From: Pyxidicoccus sp. MSG2
GTDB taxonomy: Bacteria > Myxococcota > Myxococcia > Myxococcales > Myxococcaceae
Direction of reading: 5' to 3'
DNA: 64,000 bases
NCBI RefSeq assembly: GCF_026626705.1
Contig: NZ_JAPNKC010000001.1
Coordinates: 6,280,001 to 6,344,000 of the forward strand
Made by a program: the position numbers and the translations under genes. Shown in pieces: positions 25,891 through 35,219 of the stretch. The notes beneath the pieces were generated by a model. That model ran no database searches. It was not told the DNA's origin and saw only the letters and a list, made by a program, of their open reading frames with translations. The first letter of the stretch is position 1. Every line of letters starts with the position of its first letter.

Positions 25891-26826
25891 ATGAGGACCC
25901 AGGAGCTTTCACAGCGAGCCCTGCCCCTGCTGGCGGCGGGCCACTTTCGCGGCCAGCGCGGGGTGTCGCGGCTCATCGTCGGAACGGACTTCTCCCTGCG
26001 CTCCGAGTTCGCGCTCGCGCGAGCGCTGCGTCTGCCTTTGGGGCAGGGCGGCGTCTTCGCGGTGATGCACGCGGGGCCGCCATTGGATGGCCATGACGGG
26101 CCCGCGGGCGCGGTGTCGGGGGAGCGCTGCCTGCGCAAGGCGGTGTCCTCCGTGTGCCGGCGGCTGCGGCACCGGGTGGACGTGGAGGTGCAGGAGGTGC
26201 TGCGCCTGGGCGACCCGGTGGAGGCGGCGTCCGGCGTGTCGCGCGAGCTGGGGGCGGAGCTGGTGGTGCTGGGCCGGCCGCTGGTGACGTACCCGGTGCG
26301 GGAGCTGGCGGAGGACTCGATGGTGCGCCGCATGGTGCGGGGCCTGGGCGCGTCGGTCTTGGTCGTGGTGCCGCACCCGGTGAGACCGTACGCGCGGCCG
26401 CTGGTGGCGGTGGACTTCTCGCGCGAGTCGCGGCGGGCGCTGGAGCTGACGCTGCGGCTGTGCCCGTCGCCCACGCCGGTGGACGTGCTGCACGTGGTGG
26501 ACACGCGCGAGGAGGAAGCGGCGCTGCGAGCCTCGGGCGCGCCCGCGGAGCGGTGGCTGCTGCTCCGGCAGGAAGCGGAGCACGGGGCGCGGGTGGCGCT
26601 CGGGCGGTTCCTCGCTCCCTACCGGGAGACGGGGCGCGAGCTGGCGGTGCGGGTGCGCAGCGGCGAGCCGGGGGAGGGCATCCTCGGAGAGGCGGCGGAG
26701 CGCGGCTCGGACGTGTTGGCGGTGGCCATGTCGGGCGCCCAGGCGCGCACGCCGCTGACGGAGCGGGTGCTGGCGCGGGCGGGCTGCGACGTATTGGTGG
26801 CGAGGCACACGACGTCCGCCTCTTGA
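25891..26826 (+). CDS. Universal stress protein with two UspA domains
   Basis: 311 residues forming two tandem UspA folds. The first begins SRLIVGTDFSLRSEFALARAL and runs to VLVVVPHP (about 25-167); the second begins RPLVAVDFSRESRRALELTL and ends with TERVLARAGCDVLVARH. The C-terminal half of domain two does not show the full ATP-binding GxxGxxxxGS pattern (it has AMSGAQARTPLTERV), so it may not bind ATP tightly. Such proteins are cytoplasmic and raised under stress or energy limitation. A good GGAAGGAGG site precedes the ATG. Confidence 0.88.
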   Translation: MRTQELSQRALPLLAAGHFRGQRGVSRLIVGTDFSLRSEFALARALRLPLGQGGVFAVMHAGPPLDGHDGPAGAVSGERCLRKAVSSVCRRLRHRVDVEVQEVLRLGDPVEAASGVSRELGAELVVLGRPLVTYPVRELAEDSMVRRMVRGLGASVLVVVPHPVRPYARPLVAVDFSRESRRALELTLRLCPSPTPVDVLHVVDTREEEAALRASGAPAERWLLLRQEAEHGARVALGRFLAPYRETGRELAVRVRSGEPGEGILGEAAERGSDVLAVAMSGAQARTPLTERVLARAGCDVLVARHTTSAS

Positions 26827-26861
26827 GCGCGGAGGGAGGGTCCGCGTTATGAACGCGGACC

Positions 26862-28718
26862 GTGTCCCCTCGTCCGCCTGCTTCCCCCGTCCCGCCGTCC
26901 CTCCTGGCCCGCCTGAAGAGCACGGGCAGCCTCGTCCAGCAGCTCCCCGGCACGTTCCGCCTCTTCTGGCAGGCGAGCCCCCGCATGGCGGTGCTGCTGG
27001 GCGCGCTGACGCTTGTGGCGGCGGTGCTGCCCGCGGGCATCGCCTGGGTGGGGAAGCTGATTGTGGACTCGGTGGTGGCGGCGGCGCAGGGCTCGCTGGA
27101 GGCACGCGCTCGCGTCTACGGCCTGGTGGGGCTGGAGTTCGGGCTGATGCTGGGCTCGGCGGTGGTGGAGCGCGGGCTGAACCTGACGCGCGAGCTCTTG
27201 CGGGCCAACCTGGGCAACCTGCTCAACGAGCGGATTCTCCAGAAGGCGCTGGATTTGGAGTTGCGCCACTTCGAGGACTCCGAGACCTACGACAAGATGC
27301 AGAACGCGCGGCGCGAGGCGAACAGCCGGCCGCTGTCGCTGGTGATGGGCGCGTTCTCGATTGTGCGCAATGGCATCACGTTGAGCACCTTCGCGGCGCT
27401 GTTGGTGGCGCTGTCTCCGTGGAGCGTGGTGGTGCTGGTGGCGGCGTCGATTCCGGCGTTCATCGCCGAGGCGCGGCTGGCGGCGGAGGGCTTCCGGCTG
27501 TACTCGTGGCGGGCGCCGGAGGGGCGCAAGCTGAACTACCTGGAGTGGATTCTCACGCGGGACAACCACGTGAAGGAGGTGAAGCTGTTCGGGTTGGGGC
27601 CGCTGGTGTTGGGGCGCTACCGGACGCTCTTCCAGAAGTTCTTCAACGAGGACCGGGCGCTGGCCTTCAAGCGGATGGCGTGGGGCCTGGGGCTGGGGTT
27701 GTTGTCGCTGGCGGCGTTCTACGCCTGCTACCTGTACGTGGCGGGGCGCGCGGCGGGCGGGGCGATTACGGTGGGCGACATGGTGCTGTACCTGGGCGTG
27801 TTCCGTCAGGGGCAGGCGGCGTTCCAGGGCATCCTGACGAGCATCGGCTCCATGTACGAGGACGCGCTCTTCATGAGCAACCTCTTCACGTACCTGGACA
27901 TCCCCACGGGCGGCGAGACGACGCGGGTGCTGCCGGCGAAGTCACCGCCGCGCGGGCACCGGAATGCGATTGAGCTGCGCGACGTGTCCTTCCGCTATCC
28001 GGGGAAGGAGGCGTGGGCGCTCAAGGGTGTGAATCTGACGTTGAAGCCGGGGCAGAAGCTGGCGCTGGTGGGGGAGAACGGGGCGGGGAAGAGCACGCTG
28101 GTGAAGCTGCTCCTGCGCCTGTACGAGCCGTCGGAGGGGGAGATTCTCTACGGCGGGGTGAACCTGAAGGACATGGACGTGGAGGATTTGCGCAGCCGCT
28201 TCGGGGCGGTGTTCCAGGACTTCGTGCGCTACCAGTTCAACGTGGCGGAGAACATCGGTCTGGGGCACGTGCCGGCGCTGGAGGACCGGACGCGGATTGT
28301 GAAGGCGGCGGAGGAGGGTGGGGCGAGCACGGTGATTGCGGCGCTGCCGAACCAGTACGACACGATGCTGGGGGGCTGGTTCGAGAAGGGGCAGGAGCTG
28401 TCGTCGGGGCAGTGGCAGAAGCTGGCGGTGGCGCGGGCGTTCATGCGGGACGACGCGGAGGTGCTGATTCTGGACGAGCCGACGGCGAGCATCGACGCGG
28501 AAGCGGAGCATGCGCTGTTCGAGCGCTTCCAGGCGCTGGCGGCGGACCGGATTGCGATTGTGATTTCGCACCGCTTCTCCACGGTGCGCATGGCGGACCA
28601 GATTGCCGTGCTCCACAACGGGCAGGTGGAGGAGCTGGGGAGCCATGACGAGCTGATGGCGAAGGACGGGCGCTACGCGCACCTGTTCCGGTTGCAGGCG
28701 CGGGGGTACAGGGACTGA
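26862..28718 (+). CDS. ABC exporter, fused permease and ATPase
   Basis: 618 residues. The membrane half (about 35-330, six segments, e.g. MAVLLGALTLVAAVLPAGIAW) is fused to an ATPase: Walker A GENGAGKST, Q-loop VFQD, signature LSSGQWQK, Walker B VLILDEP, H-loop ISHRF. It forms a homodimeric exporter of the MsbA/lipid-drug type; the substrate is unknown. The start is uncertain. The frame opens with a GTG at 26862 lacking a ribosome site, whereas the strong GGAGGGAGGG at 26831-26840 faces an ATG at 26849 in a different frame. Either the GTG is used at a distance or the sequence carries a small indel. Confidence 0.88.
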   Translation: MSPRPPASPVPPSLLARLKSTGSLVQQLPGTFRLFWQASPRMAVLLGALTLVAAVLPAGIAWVGKLIVDSVVAAAQGSLEARARVYGLVGLEFGLMLGSAVVERGLNLTRELLRANLGNLLNERILQKALDLELRHFEDSETYDKMQNARREANSRPLSLVMGAFSIVRNGITLSTFAALLVALSPWSVVVLVAASIPAFIAEARLAAEGFRLYSWRAPEGRKLNYLEWILTRDNHVKEVKLFGLGPLVLGRYRTLFQKFFNEDRALAFKRMAWGLGLGLLSLAAFYACYLYVAGRAAGGAITVGDMVLYLGVFRQGQAAFQGILTSIGSMYEDALFMSNLFTYLDIPTGGETTRVLPAKSPPRGHRNAIELRDVSFRYPGKEAWALKGVNLTLKPGQKLALVGENGAGKSTLVKLLLRLYEPSEGEILYGGVNLKDMDVEDLRSRFGAVFQDFVRYQFNVAENIGLGHVPALEDRTRIVKAAEEGGASTVIAALPNQYDTMLGGWFEKGQELSSGQWQKLAVARAFMRDDAEVLILDEPTASIDAEAEHALFERFQALAADRIAIVISHRFSTVRMADQIAVLHNGQVEELGSHDELMAKDGRYAHLFRLQARGYRD

Positions 28719-28774
28719 GCAGCGCGTGGGCCGTGCTCCTTGCGCCGGCCCGCTCTCCAGTGCAGGTTGTGTCC

Positions 28775-30349
28775 ATGCCGCGCCGCTTCAACATCGCGGG
28801 CCCCTGCCGCCCGGACTGGCACTACATGATTCCCGCCGAGCGCCGGCTGCCCGAGGCGCCCGGGCTGGTGGAGCAGCTCGGCTACTTCGTGGTCCACGCG
28901 CCCCGGCAGACGGGGAAGACGACGGCGCTCCGGGCCCTGGCCGAGCAACTGACGGCCTCGGGCCGCTACGCCGCGCTCTACTTCTCCTGCGAGGTCGGTG
29001 AGGCGGCCGGCGACGACTTCGGTGAGGCGCAGCGGGCCATCCTGGCGAACCTGCGCCTCGGTGCCGGGCACTCCCTCCCGCCCGAGCTCCAGCCGCCTCC
29101 GTTCCCTGAAGCCCCCGACAGCCTGCTCCTGGGCACCGCGCTGTCCGCCTGGGCGAGCGCCTGCCCACGTCCCCTGGTGCTCTTCCTGGATGAGATTGAT
29201 GCCCTGCGGGGGCAGAGCCTCATCAGCGTGCTGCGCCAGCTCCGGAGTGGCTTCCCCAACAGGCCTCACGCCTTTCCCGCGTCCGTCGTCCTGTGCGGTC
29301 TGCGGGATGTGCGCGACTACAAGGCCGCCAGTGGAGGCGACGCCGACCGGCTCGGCACCGCGAGTCCCTTCAACATCAAGCTCGCCTCTCTCCGCCTGGG
29401 GGACTTCGACACGGAGGAGGTGGCGGAGCTGTATCGACAGCACACGGCCGATACCGGCCAGGTCTTCACCGAATCGGCAGCCGCGCGCGCCTTCGAGCTG
29501 ACGGCCGGCCAGCCCTGGCTCGTCAATGCCCTCGCCCGAGAGGTCATCGAGGAGCTGAAGGTGCCGGTCGGTGAGCCCATCACCGCCGAGCATGTGGAGT
29601 CCGCCAAGGAGCGGCTCGTCTACGCGCGCGTCACGCATCTCGACTCGTTGGTTGCTCGGCTGCACGAGCCGCGCATCCGCAGGGTGCTGGAGCCCGTGCT
29701 CGCGGGCACGCTGACGTCCGGGGACAGCTACCAGGACGACGTGCAGTACGCGCGAGATTTGGGGCTGCTCGCGCCGGACAACCCGGTGCGAATCGCGAAT
29801 CCCATCTACCGCGAGGTGATTGCCCGGGTGCTCGCGGGGGACGCCGAGCTTCAAGTTCAGGCCGAGCCGAGGAGCTTCGTCCTGCCGGACGGCCGGCTGG
29901 ACTTCGACCGCCTGCTGCGCGAGTTCGCCGCCTTCTGGCGCGAGCACGGAGAGGTGCTGACCGCTGGGCTCTCGTACCACGAGGTCGCACCGCAACTGGT
30001 GCTCATGGCCTTCCTGCACCGGGTGGTGAACGGTGGCGGCTTCGTGGACCGTGAGTACGGCGTGGGCCGGGGTCGCATCGACCTGCTGGTGCGTTGGCCC
30101 CATAGCGAGGCCGGCCAGCGCCGCTGGCAGCGCCAGGCGATGGAGCTGAAGGTGTGGCGGGAAGGGGAGAAGGACCCGCTGCCAAAGGGGCTTGCCCAGC
30201 TCGACGAATACCTGGAGCGGTTGAGCCTCGACACGGGCGTGCTCGTCATCTTCGACCGGCGCCGGGAGGCCGGGGATGCGGACTCACGAACGCGCTTCGA
30301 GCAGGCGCAGGCTCCCTCGGGTCGCAAGGTCACCGTGCTGCGGGCATGA
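28775..30349 (+). CDS. AAA-type ATPase with PD-(D/E)XK-like C-terminal domain
   Basis: 524 residues. N-terminus FNIAGPCRPDWHYMIPAERR, then Walker A at residues 42-50 (APRQTGKTT) and Walker B PLVLFLDEID. A winged-helix-like middle section follows (residues about 220-340). The C-terminus contains GRGRIDLLVRWP and, after a gap, QAMELKVWR, the D...ExK spacing of PD-(D/E)XK nucleases. This domain order matches AAA-like/PDDEXK proteins found on many mobile or accessory loci, whose function is unclear. I chose the ATG at 28775, where conservation begins. Convergent with the next gene across 16 bases. Confidence 0.72.
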   Translation: MPRRFNIAGPCRPDWHYMIPAERRLPEAPGLVEQLGYFVVHAPRQTGKTTALRALAEQLTASGRYAALYFSCEVGEAAGDDFGEAQRAILANLRLGAGHSLPPELQPPPFPEAPDSLLLGTALSAWASACPRPLVLFLDEIDALRGQSLISVLRQLRSGFPNRPHAFPASVVLCGLRDVRDYKAASGGDADRLGTASPFNIKLASLRLGDFDTEEVAELYRQHTADTGQVFTESAAARAFELTAGQPWLVNALAREVIEELKVPVGEPITAEHVESAKERLVYARVTHLDSLVARLHEPRIRRVLEPVLAGTLTSGDSYQDDVQYARDLGLLAPDNPVRIANPIYREVIARVLAGDAELQVQAEPRSFVLPDGRLDFDRLLREFAAFWREHGEVLTAGLSYHEVAPQLVLMAFLHRVVNGGGFVDREYGVGRGRIDLLVRWPHSEAGQRRWQRQAMELKVWREGEKDPLPKGLAQLDEYLERLSLDTGVLVIFDRRREAGDADSRTRFEQAQAPSGRKVTVLRA

Positions 30350-30365
30350 GCCGCGCCTCTGCCGC

Positions 30366-31583
30366 TCAGAACGGATGCAGGTTCGACAGGAAGGTCTGGA
30401 GCGTCGTGAAGGACTTGCCGTAGGGGTGGTACCACTCCCCTCCACGCTCGAGCCGGTAGACGGGGATGTTCGCCAGCGCCGTGTCGTCCTGCGTGGCGGG
30501 CACGTCCTCCAGGCACAGGTGGTAGTAGTAGCCACCGCAGCCATCCGTGGCCATCTGGACGTAGGGCCGCTTTGCGTACGCCTCGTAGTCGAGGAAGTGC
30601 GGCGTCCGGAAGCTCACGGAAACTTCGCCGTGGGCATCACCGCCAAACATCCAGGTGCTGCCCCGGAAGCTCCGAGCAGCCCACTTCACCGTGAAGAGGT
30701 CCCGGAAGGGCTGCGGGACTTCGACCTCACCGGCGGGCGTCTTCATGCGCGTCAGCTTGGGAGTGTGCGGGTGGAAGCTGCAGCCGAGGCGCTGGAGCTC
30801 CGCGATGACCGGCCAGCCCACGGCGGAGGACTCCCAGGGGGAGTGGGGCGCTGGCAGCCCGCGTGACTCCAGCTCGCGCCGGGCCAGGCTTCGCAGCGAC
30901 GCGTCGGAGGAGTCGAGCAGTGGAGTGAGCGACCTGCGCAGGGTTTCCCTGGGCGCACCGCAGCCCAGGAGCGCCTCGGTCAGCCGCAGCAGGATGGGCG
31001 TCGTCTTCTGCGACGGGCGCCGCGCCCGCAGCGTCACGACGAGGTCCGCCATCGCATCCGCCGCATCCCGCGCCCCGGAGCCGAGCTGCTTCGCGAGGTC
31101 CGCCACGGTTTCGTAGCGCTTCTCCGTTGCATCCGGCTCGCGCAGGGCCGCGATGACACCGGGCGCCGCGAGCGCGCCGAAGTCTGCGAGCTGTTTCATC
31201 ATTGTCCGGTCTTCCACGCGGACGAAGTACGCGAGCGCGTTGCTCGCTGCCGAGGGTGCGAGCTTCGCCAGCCGGTCGATGAACTTCCGTCGCTCGGCGG
31301 GCTTGAGCTTCTTCGCCGCCTCGAAGGTGTCCGCCAGCACCAGCAGCGGGGCCCGACCTTCTTCCACGCCCTGGACCCAACTGGCCGGTGCATCGCGCAG
31401 TCCCGGCGGCCAGCTCGCGAAACGGCTCGTGAGCGCGGGCACCCACTCCGCGGCGACGTCACCTGGCGCGAGGGCCCACGCCTGCTCCACCACTGCGACG
31501 AGCTCCTTCCACGCGGCCTCGCCCGGCGGCTGTGCGAACACCGCGTCCCGTGCTCCCTTCAGCGCATCCAGCTCTCCGGCCAC
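30366..31583 (-). CDS. Helical-repeat protein with SUKH (SMI1/KNR4)-like C-terminus
   Basis: 405 residues from a GTG at 31583 that has GAGGGGA upstream; the frame extends further 5' without a ribosome site. The first 270 residues are Ala/Leu-rich helices resembling HEAT-type repeats (WVPALTSRFASWPPG, KFIDRLAKLAPSAASNAL). The C-terminal 130 residues look like a SUKH domain: FGGDAHGEVSVSF, QMATDGCGGYYYHLCLED, NIPVYRL, PYGKSFTTLQTFLSNL. SUKH proteins often protect against contact-delivered toxins or regulate partners by binding. No toxin gene is adjacent. Confidence 0.6.
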   Translation of the reverse strand: MAGELDALKGARDAVFAQPPGEAAWKELVAVVEQAWALAPGDVAAEWVPALTSRFASWPPGLRDAPASWVQGVEEGRAPLLVLADTFEAAKKLKPAERRKFIDRLAKLAPSAASNALAYFVRVEDRTMMKQLADFGALAAPGVIAALREPDATEKRYETVADLAKQLGSGARDAADAMADLVVTLRARRPSQKTTPILLRLTEALLGCGAPRETLRRSLTPLLDSSDASLRSLARRELESRGLPAPHSPWESSAVGWPVIAELQRLGCSFHPHTPKLTRMKTPAGEVEVPQPFRDLFTVKWAARSFRGSTWMFGGDAHGEVSVSFRTPHFLDYEAYAKRPYVQMATDGCGGYYYHLCLEDVPATQDDTALANIPVYRLERGGEWYHPYGKSFTTLQTFLSNLHPF

Positions 31584-31896
31584 GTGGTTCCCCTCGGGGC
31601 GGTGCCCAGGGGACTCTTCAGCCGAGGTCCCGTCCGCCCATCGAGAGGATACGCCCGGCTTTCGACGGAACACGAGGCGGGCCCTTGAGGGCCATGTCAT
31701 GGCATCCGTCCGCAAGCACGTCACCCACGCCAGCATGACCCAGCCCCATCCTCGGCGTCATGGTGCGTGCGTGAGTCGCCCCTGACTTCAGCTCTGTCTG
31801 TCCAACGCTGGCGCAGCCTGCCTGTGCATTCTCGCGTTAGGCTGATGGGGGCATGTTGGTAGGGCACGTTGGTGCTGGCTTCATCGGGGGTGGAAC
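31584..31896. other. Divergent intergenic region
   Basis: About 310 bases between the SUKH-like gene and the DUSAM-NACHT operon. It must hold promoters for both directions, but I see no clear -35/-10 pair or operator. Confidence 0.4.
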
Positions 31897-32268
31897 GTGG
31901 GACCGCGAGTACCTGCATGGGAACAGGTCATTGCGATGGAGCAGTGGATCTCTCCGGAGGGAAGGTTGGAGCTTCCCGGAGAGGACCGTGCGCAGGTGCA
32001 GGCCGTCGCGCTGCAGATGACGATTGCCGAGGCGGAGGTCTACACCTCCTTGCTGACGCCCGAGGGAACAGCAGCGCTGGTGCGGGAAGTCCGCCGCCGG
32101 GTCAGGGAGGGCGGGAAGCGGTACTCCAGCACGCTCGCTGATGTGCATGACCTCCAGGAGGCGGAAGACACCGATGGCGCGCGCAAGGTGTTGGAGGAGT
32201 ACATCGCGAGCGAGTCCATTCCTCGTTATCGGGAGTGGGCCGAGGAAGAGCTGAAGGATCTGGAGTGA
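31897..32268 (+). CDS. DUSAM domain-containing protein
   Basis: 123 residues. The sequence WEQVIAMEQWISPEGRLEL, followed by EGTAALVREVRRRVREG and DGARKVLEEYIASESIPRYREWAEEEL, fits the DUSAM (DUF2379) pattern, a domain found as many paralogues in myxobacteria and of unknown function. I used the GTG at 31897 because the WxxVxAME part is conserved in the family and GGGGGTGG precedes it; an ATG at 31936 would cut this off. It ends five bases before the NACHT gene, so the two are co-transcribed. Confidence 0.7.
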   Translation: MGPRVPAWEQVIAMEQWISPEGRLELPGEDRAQVQAVALQMTIAEAEVYTSLLTPEGTAALVREVRRRVREGGKRYSSTLADVHDLQEAEDTDGARKVLEEYIASESIPRYREWAEEELKDLE

Positions 32269-32273
32269 GGGGG

Positions 32274-35210
32274 ATGTCCATGTTCGACGCGCTCGGTTCC
32301 ATCAAGGTCCTCAGCAAGCTGATGCAGATGGGGATGGCCGCATGGGATGCCTTCAAGGAAGAGGGCATCAGCAGCAAGGAAATCACCGCGATACGTCTGG
32401 CGACGGACCTGCTGGGAGACCTGGGAGGAAAGAGCTCCGGGCAGCTCTCGGACATGGCGGCCCTGCACTTCGGCGTCATCACGCAGTGCTTCGGTCATGC
32501 GCTCGGACGGCAGTGGGCATTCAACAAGCAGTTGGTTCCAGGTGGGCTCCGCATCTTGATGAGTAGGGAGCAGCTGGAACGGGCGAAGGAGATCGAGGTT
32601 CGGGTGAGGCTCGCCGTCAGCTCGCTTCCGAAGTTCGGGGGCCCCTCCCTGCTACAGCCGGGAGACCTGCCCGCGAGCGTGGAGGGAGTGAGGGAAGCGG
32701 CCGTCATCGACGAGCCCCTCGCGACTCCGTACTACCGGGCACTCTGGGAGGCCTTCTCCAACCCGAAGCTGGACGAGGGGGACGAAGGAATAATCCCGCT
32801 GCTCGACCTGGAGAAGGGACGGCTGGCGTTCGAGCGTGACTTCCTTCTCGCCCATCAGCAGATGCTGGCTTCTTCAGAAGGTCAGAAGCTTCAGCAGTAT
32901 GTGGCCGGCGTGGCTGGCGACTACCGCGCACGCATGCTGCGCGAGCTGCTCCTGCGAGACATGGCCGAATGGGGCGAGCGCCACACCTTCGGCAACGTAG
33001 AGCGTCGCGACAGGCCCGCGGATGACCCCATTCCGTTCATGCCGCTCGCGAAGATGTACGTCGAGCCCAATGCCTGCCTCGCGGCGAAGGCGCGCCAGGA
33101 GGATGCGACAGGGGAGCCCGTGCTTGCCCTGATCGAGCAGTGGCTTGCTGCTTCGAAGACGAACGCCGTTGTTGTCCGTGCGGACTTTGGAATGGGGAAG
33201 TCGCTCACGGCGCGGTCGCTGGCGCAGCGGCTCGCTCGGCGGTTTCTGGATATGCGTACCCCGTCGCCAGAGGCGGAGCTACCTGTCTTCATCCGGTGCG
33301 CCGAGGATTTGACCGAGGAGGGGTTCGATCTCGACGCGTTCGTACGCAGAGCGTGGAAGCGCGAAGCGGGGGAACTGGACTTGAAGCTGAAGCTCGATGA
33401 CCCGGTCCTCGAACCCCCGAAACGCACGCAGCGTGCCCTGTTCATTCTCGACGGGCTGGACGAGGTCATCCTCGGAGAGCGGCGGCTGGAATCGTTCTTC
33501 CAGCGCATCAAGGACGAGGCCTCGGATTGTCACCGTTTCATCATCTTCTCTCGTCCGGGTGCACTTCCTGCGGAGCAGGGGCTGGAAGGCATCCCGGTGC
33601 TCGAAATCCTGCCGTGGGCCGAACCCCAGATCTCCTCGTGGCTCAAAGCATGGCGCGGCTTGAACGGAGGTGAAGGGCCGACACCTCAAGAACTGGAGTC
33701 GAGGCAACTGGCCGAATTGGCCAGGACCCCCATTCTCCTCTTCATGGTCGCGCAAACCTGGAAGGGTCAGTCCCGCGAAGTTGGCGTCAGCCGCGCCGCC
33801 CTTTACGAGGAGTTCTTCTGGCAGATCGCGCGGGGAAAACATGAGGCGGACCGGAAGCATCATAAGAACGTTTACGATGCGTCTGCCGAGCTTCATCGGC
33901 ACCTGATGCGTAGGGGGTTGGTGACGCAGGGGACCGAGCCGCCGGATGCCATGCTCTGGCTCATGAGCCGAGTGGCCTGGGAGGCAACGAAGCTCGACCA
34001 GCGTCAGATGATTGAGCCCTCGCGGAAGCCGGAAGTGCTCACGAAGCACGGCATCACGAGCCTTCTCGTCCATGAGTTGCAGGTGGATGGCAGTGCGTCC
34101 GAGACCATCGAAGCGATCCAGGTGGGCCTGCTCCTGACACTCCAGGCCCACCTGCGCTCCGGAGCCGCAAGCCAACTTCTCTTTGGCCACAAGTCCTTCC
34201 GCGAGTTCCTGGTAGCGCGCTACTGGGCGGACCGGCTGAAGGCAATTGCGTGCGCATCCTCGCGGGACTGGGAGGACATCGAGGCTCCGCTCCTTGGAGG
34301 AAGGCTGCTCAGTCGGGAGGATCGGACGTTTGAGTTTCTGCTGGAGATGCTCGACGGAGAGCCGCACCCAAAGCGTCAGGCAGCCCCATTCAGTTTGAGG
34401 GAGCCTGAGCGTCGTTCCCTGCTCGAATGGGCCCAGGCACGTTTCGAGTCGGAAGAGCCTGAGGTGCCGGCAGACTCTGCTCGCGGAGGGCGGAGTCGTC
34501 AGCCGTCGCTGCGCGAGGACAGACGCCCCTGGCTGCGCGAAGCGGCGCTTGCTATCGGAAGCGCACTCCGGGGCAGTCCCGGTCTGAGACAGCGTGACAA
34601 GCTGACCATGCGGTCGATGCTTGCATGGTTCTGGCTGATGAGAGTCGGCCCTATCGTCATCGCGCGCAAGGCTTACCTGCCAGGTGCGTCAATGCCAGAC
34701 AATTCTCTTCGAGGTGCCGACTTCAGCGAGGCCAATCTTGAGGACTCGAACTTCTCACGGACCAGCTTGAGGTGGAGAGGTTCCAGTGCAGGCGAGCCCC
34801 CTACGACCTTTGATGGGGCATTGCTCGACCGTGCCTTGTTGATGAATGCAGACCTCTCAAGTTGCAGCTTTTATGGAGCGTCATTGAGAGGAGCGGATCT
34901 CACTGGCGCTTTACTGCGCAGCTCGTTCTTGCGCGAAGCGAATCTTGAAGGCGCGGAACTGCATGGCGCCTTTGCGGACCATGCTTTCTTCGATAGTGCA
35001 AAACTGAGAAGGGCCGTTCTGATGGAGACCGACTTCACCGGGGCATCGTTCGTTGGGGCCGACATGACGGACGCCTACTTGCAGGGCGCGAATCTTACCC
35101 GAGCCGTGCTCCACGATGCCGTTTTGAAGGGAGCCGCCTATGACGATACGACGCAATGGCCCGCCGGGTTCGATCCAGTCGCAGCAGGCGCCATACACTC
35201 ACATGAATAA
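32274..35210 (+). CDS. NACHT NTPase with C-terminal pentapeptide repeats (candidate NLR-like defence protein)
   Basis: 978 residues. The N-terminal 250 residues are helical and unrecognised (an effector or adaptor domain would sit here). A NACHT/STAND ATPase follows: Walker A ending GMGKS at 306-310, Walker B FILDGLDEV with Asp393 and Asp396-Glu397, and a winged-helix region to about 680. Residues about 810-960 are pentapeptide repeats of the A(D/N)LxG type (SLRGADFSEANLEDSNF, ADLTGALLRSSFLREANLEGAEL). This layout, a sensor-like repeat behind a NACHT switch, matches bacterial NLR-related antiphage proteins. The start is supported by GAGGGGG. The repeat part is visibly AT-richer than nearby genes. 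The defence role is inferred. Confidence 0.8.
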   Translation: MSMFDALGSIKVLSKLMQMGMAAWDAFKEEGISSKEITAIRLATDLLGDLGGKSSGQLSDMAALHFGVITQCFGHALGRQWAFNKQLVPGGLRILMSREQLERAKEIEVRVRLAVSSLPKFGGPSLLQPGDLPASVEGVREAAVIDEPLATPYYRALWEAFSNPKLDEGDEGIIPLLDLEKGRLAFERDFLLAHQQMLASSEGQKLQQYVAGVAGDYRARMLRELLLRDMAEWGERHTFGNVERRDRPADDPIPFMPLAKMYVEPNACLAAKARQEDATGEPVLALIEQWLAASKTNAVVVRADFGMGKSLTARSLAQRLARRFLDMRTPSPEAELPVFIRCAEDLTEEGFDLDAFVRRAWKREAGELDLKLKLDDPVLEPPKRTQRALFILDGLDEVILGERRLESFFQRIKDEASDCHRFIIFSRPGALPAEQGLEGIPVLEILPWAEPQISSWLKAWRGLNGGEGPTPQELESRQLAELARTPILLFMVAQTWKGQSREVGVSRAALYEEFFWQIARGKHEADRKHHKNVYDASAELHRHLMRRGLVTQGTEPPDAMLWLMSRVAWEATKLDQRQMIEPSRKPEVLTKHGITSLLVHELQVDGSASETIEAIQVGLLLTLQAHLRSGAASQLLFGHKSFREFLVARYWADRLKAIACASSRDWEDIEAPLLGGRLLSREDRTFEFLLEMLDGEPHPKRQAAPFSLREPERRSLLEWAQARFESEEPEVPADSARGGRSRQPSLREDRRPWLREAALAIGSALRGSPGLRQRDKLTMRSMLAWFWLMRVGPIVIARKAYLPGASMPDNSLRGADFSEANLEDSNFSRTSLRWRGSSAGEPPTTFDGALLDRALLMNADLSSCSFYGASLRGADLTGALLRSSFLREANLEGAELHGAFADHAFFDSAKLRRAVLMETDFTGASFVGADMTDAYLQGANLTRAVLHDAVLKGAAYDDTTQWPAGFDPVAAGAIHSHE

Positions 35211-35219
35211 GGCTCGAAG

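Noticed and set aside
26849..27973. ORF starting at the ATG with the strong ribosome site, overlapping the ABC exporter
   Set aside because: Gly/Ala-rich with no motifs, while the overlapping frame encodes all ABC exporter motifs.
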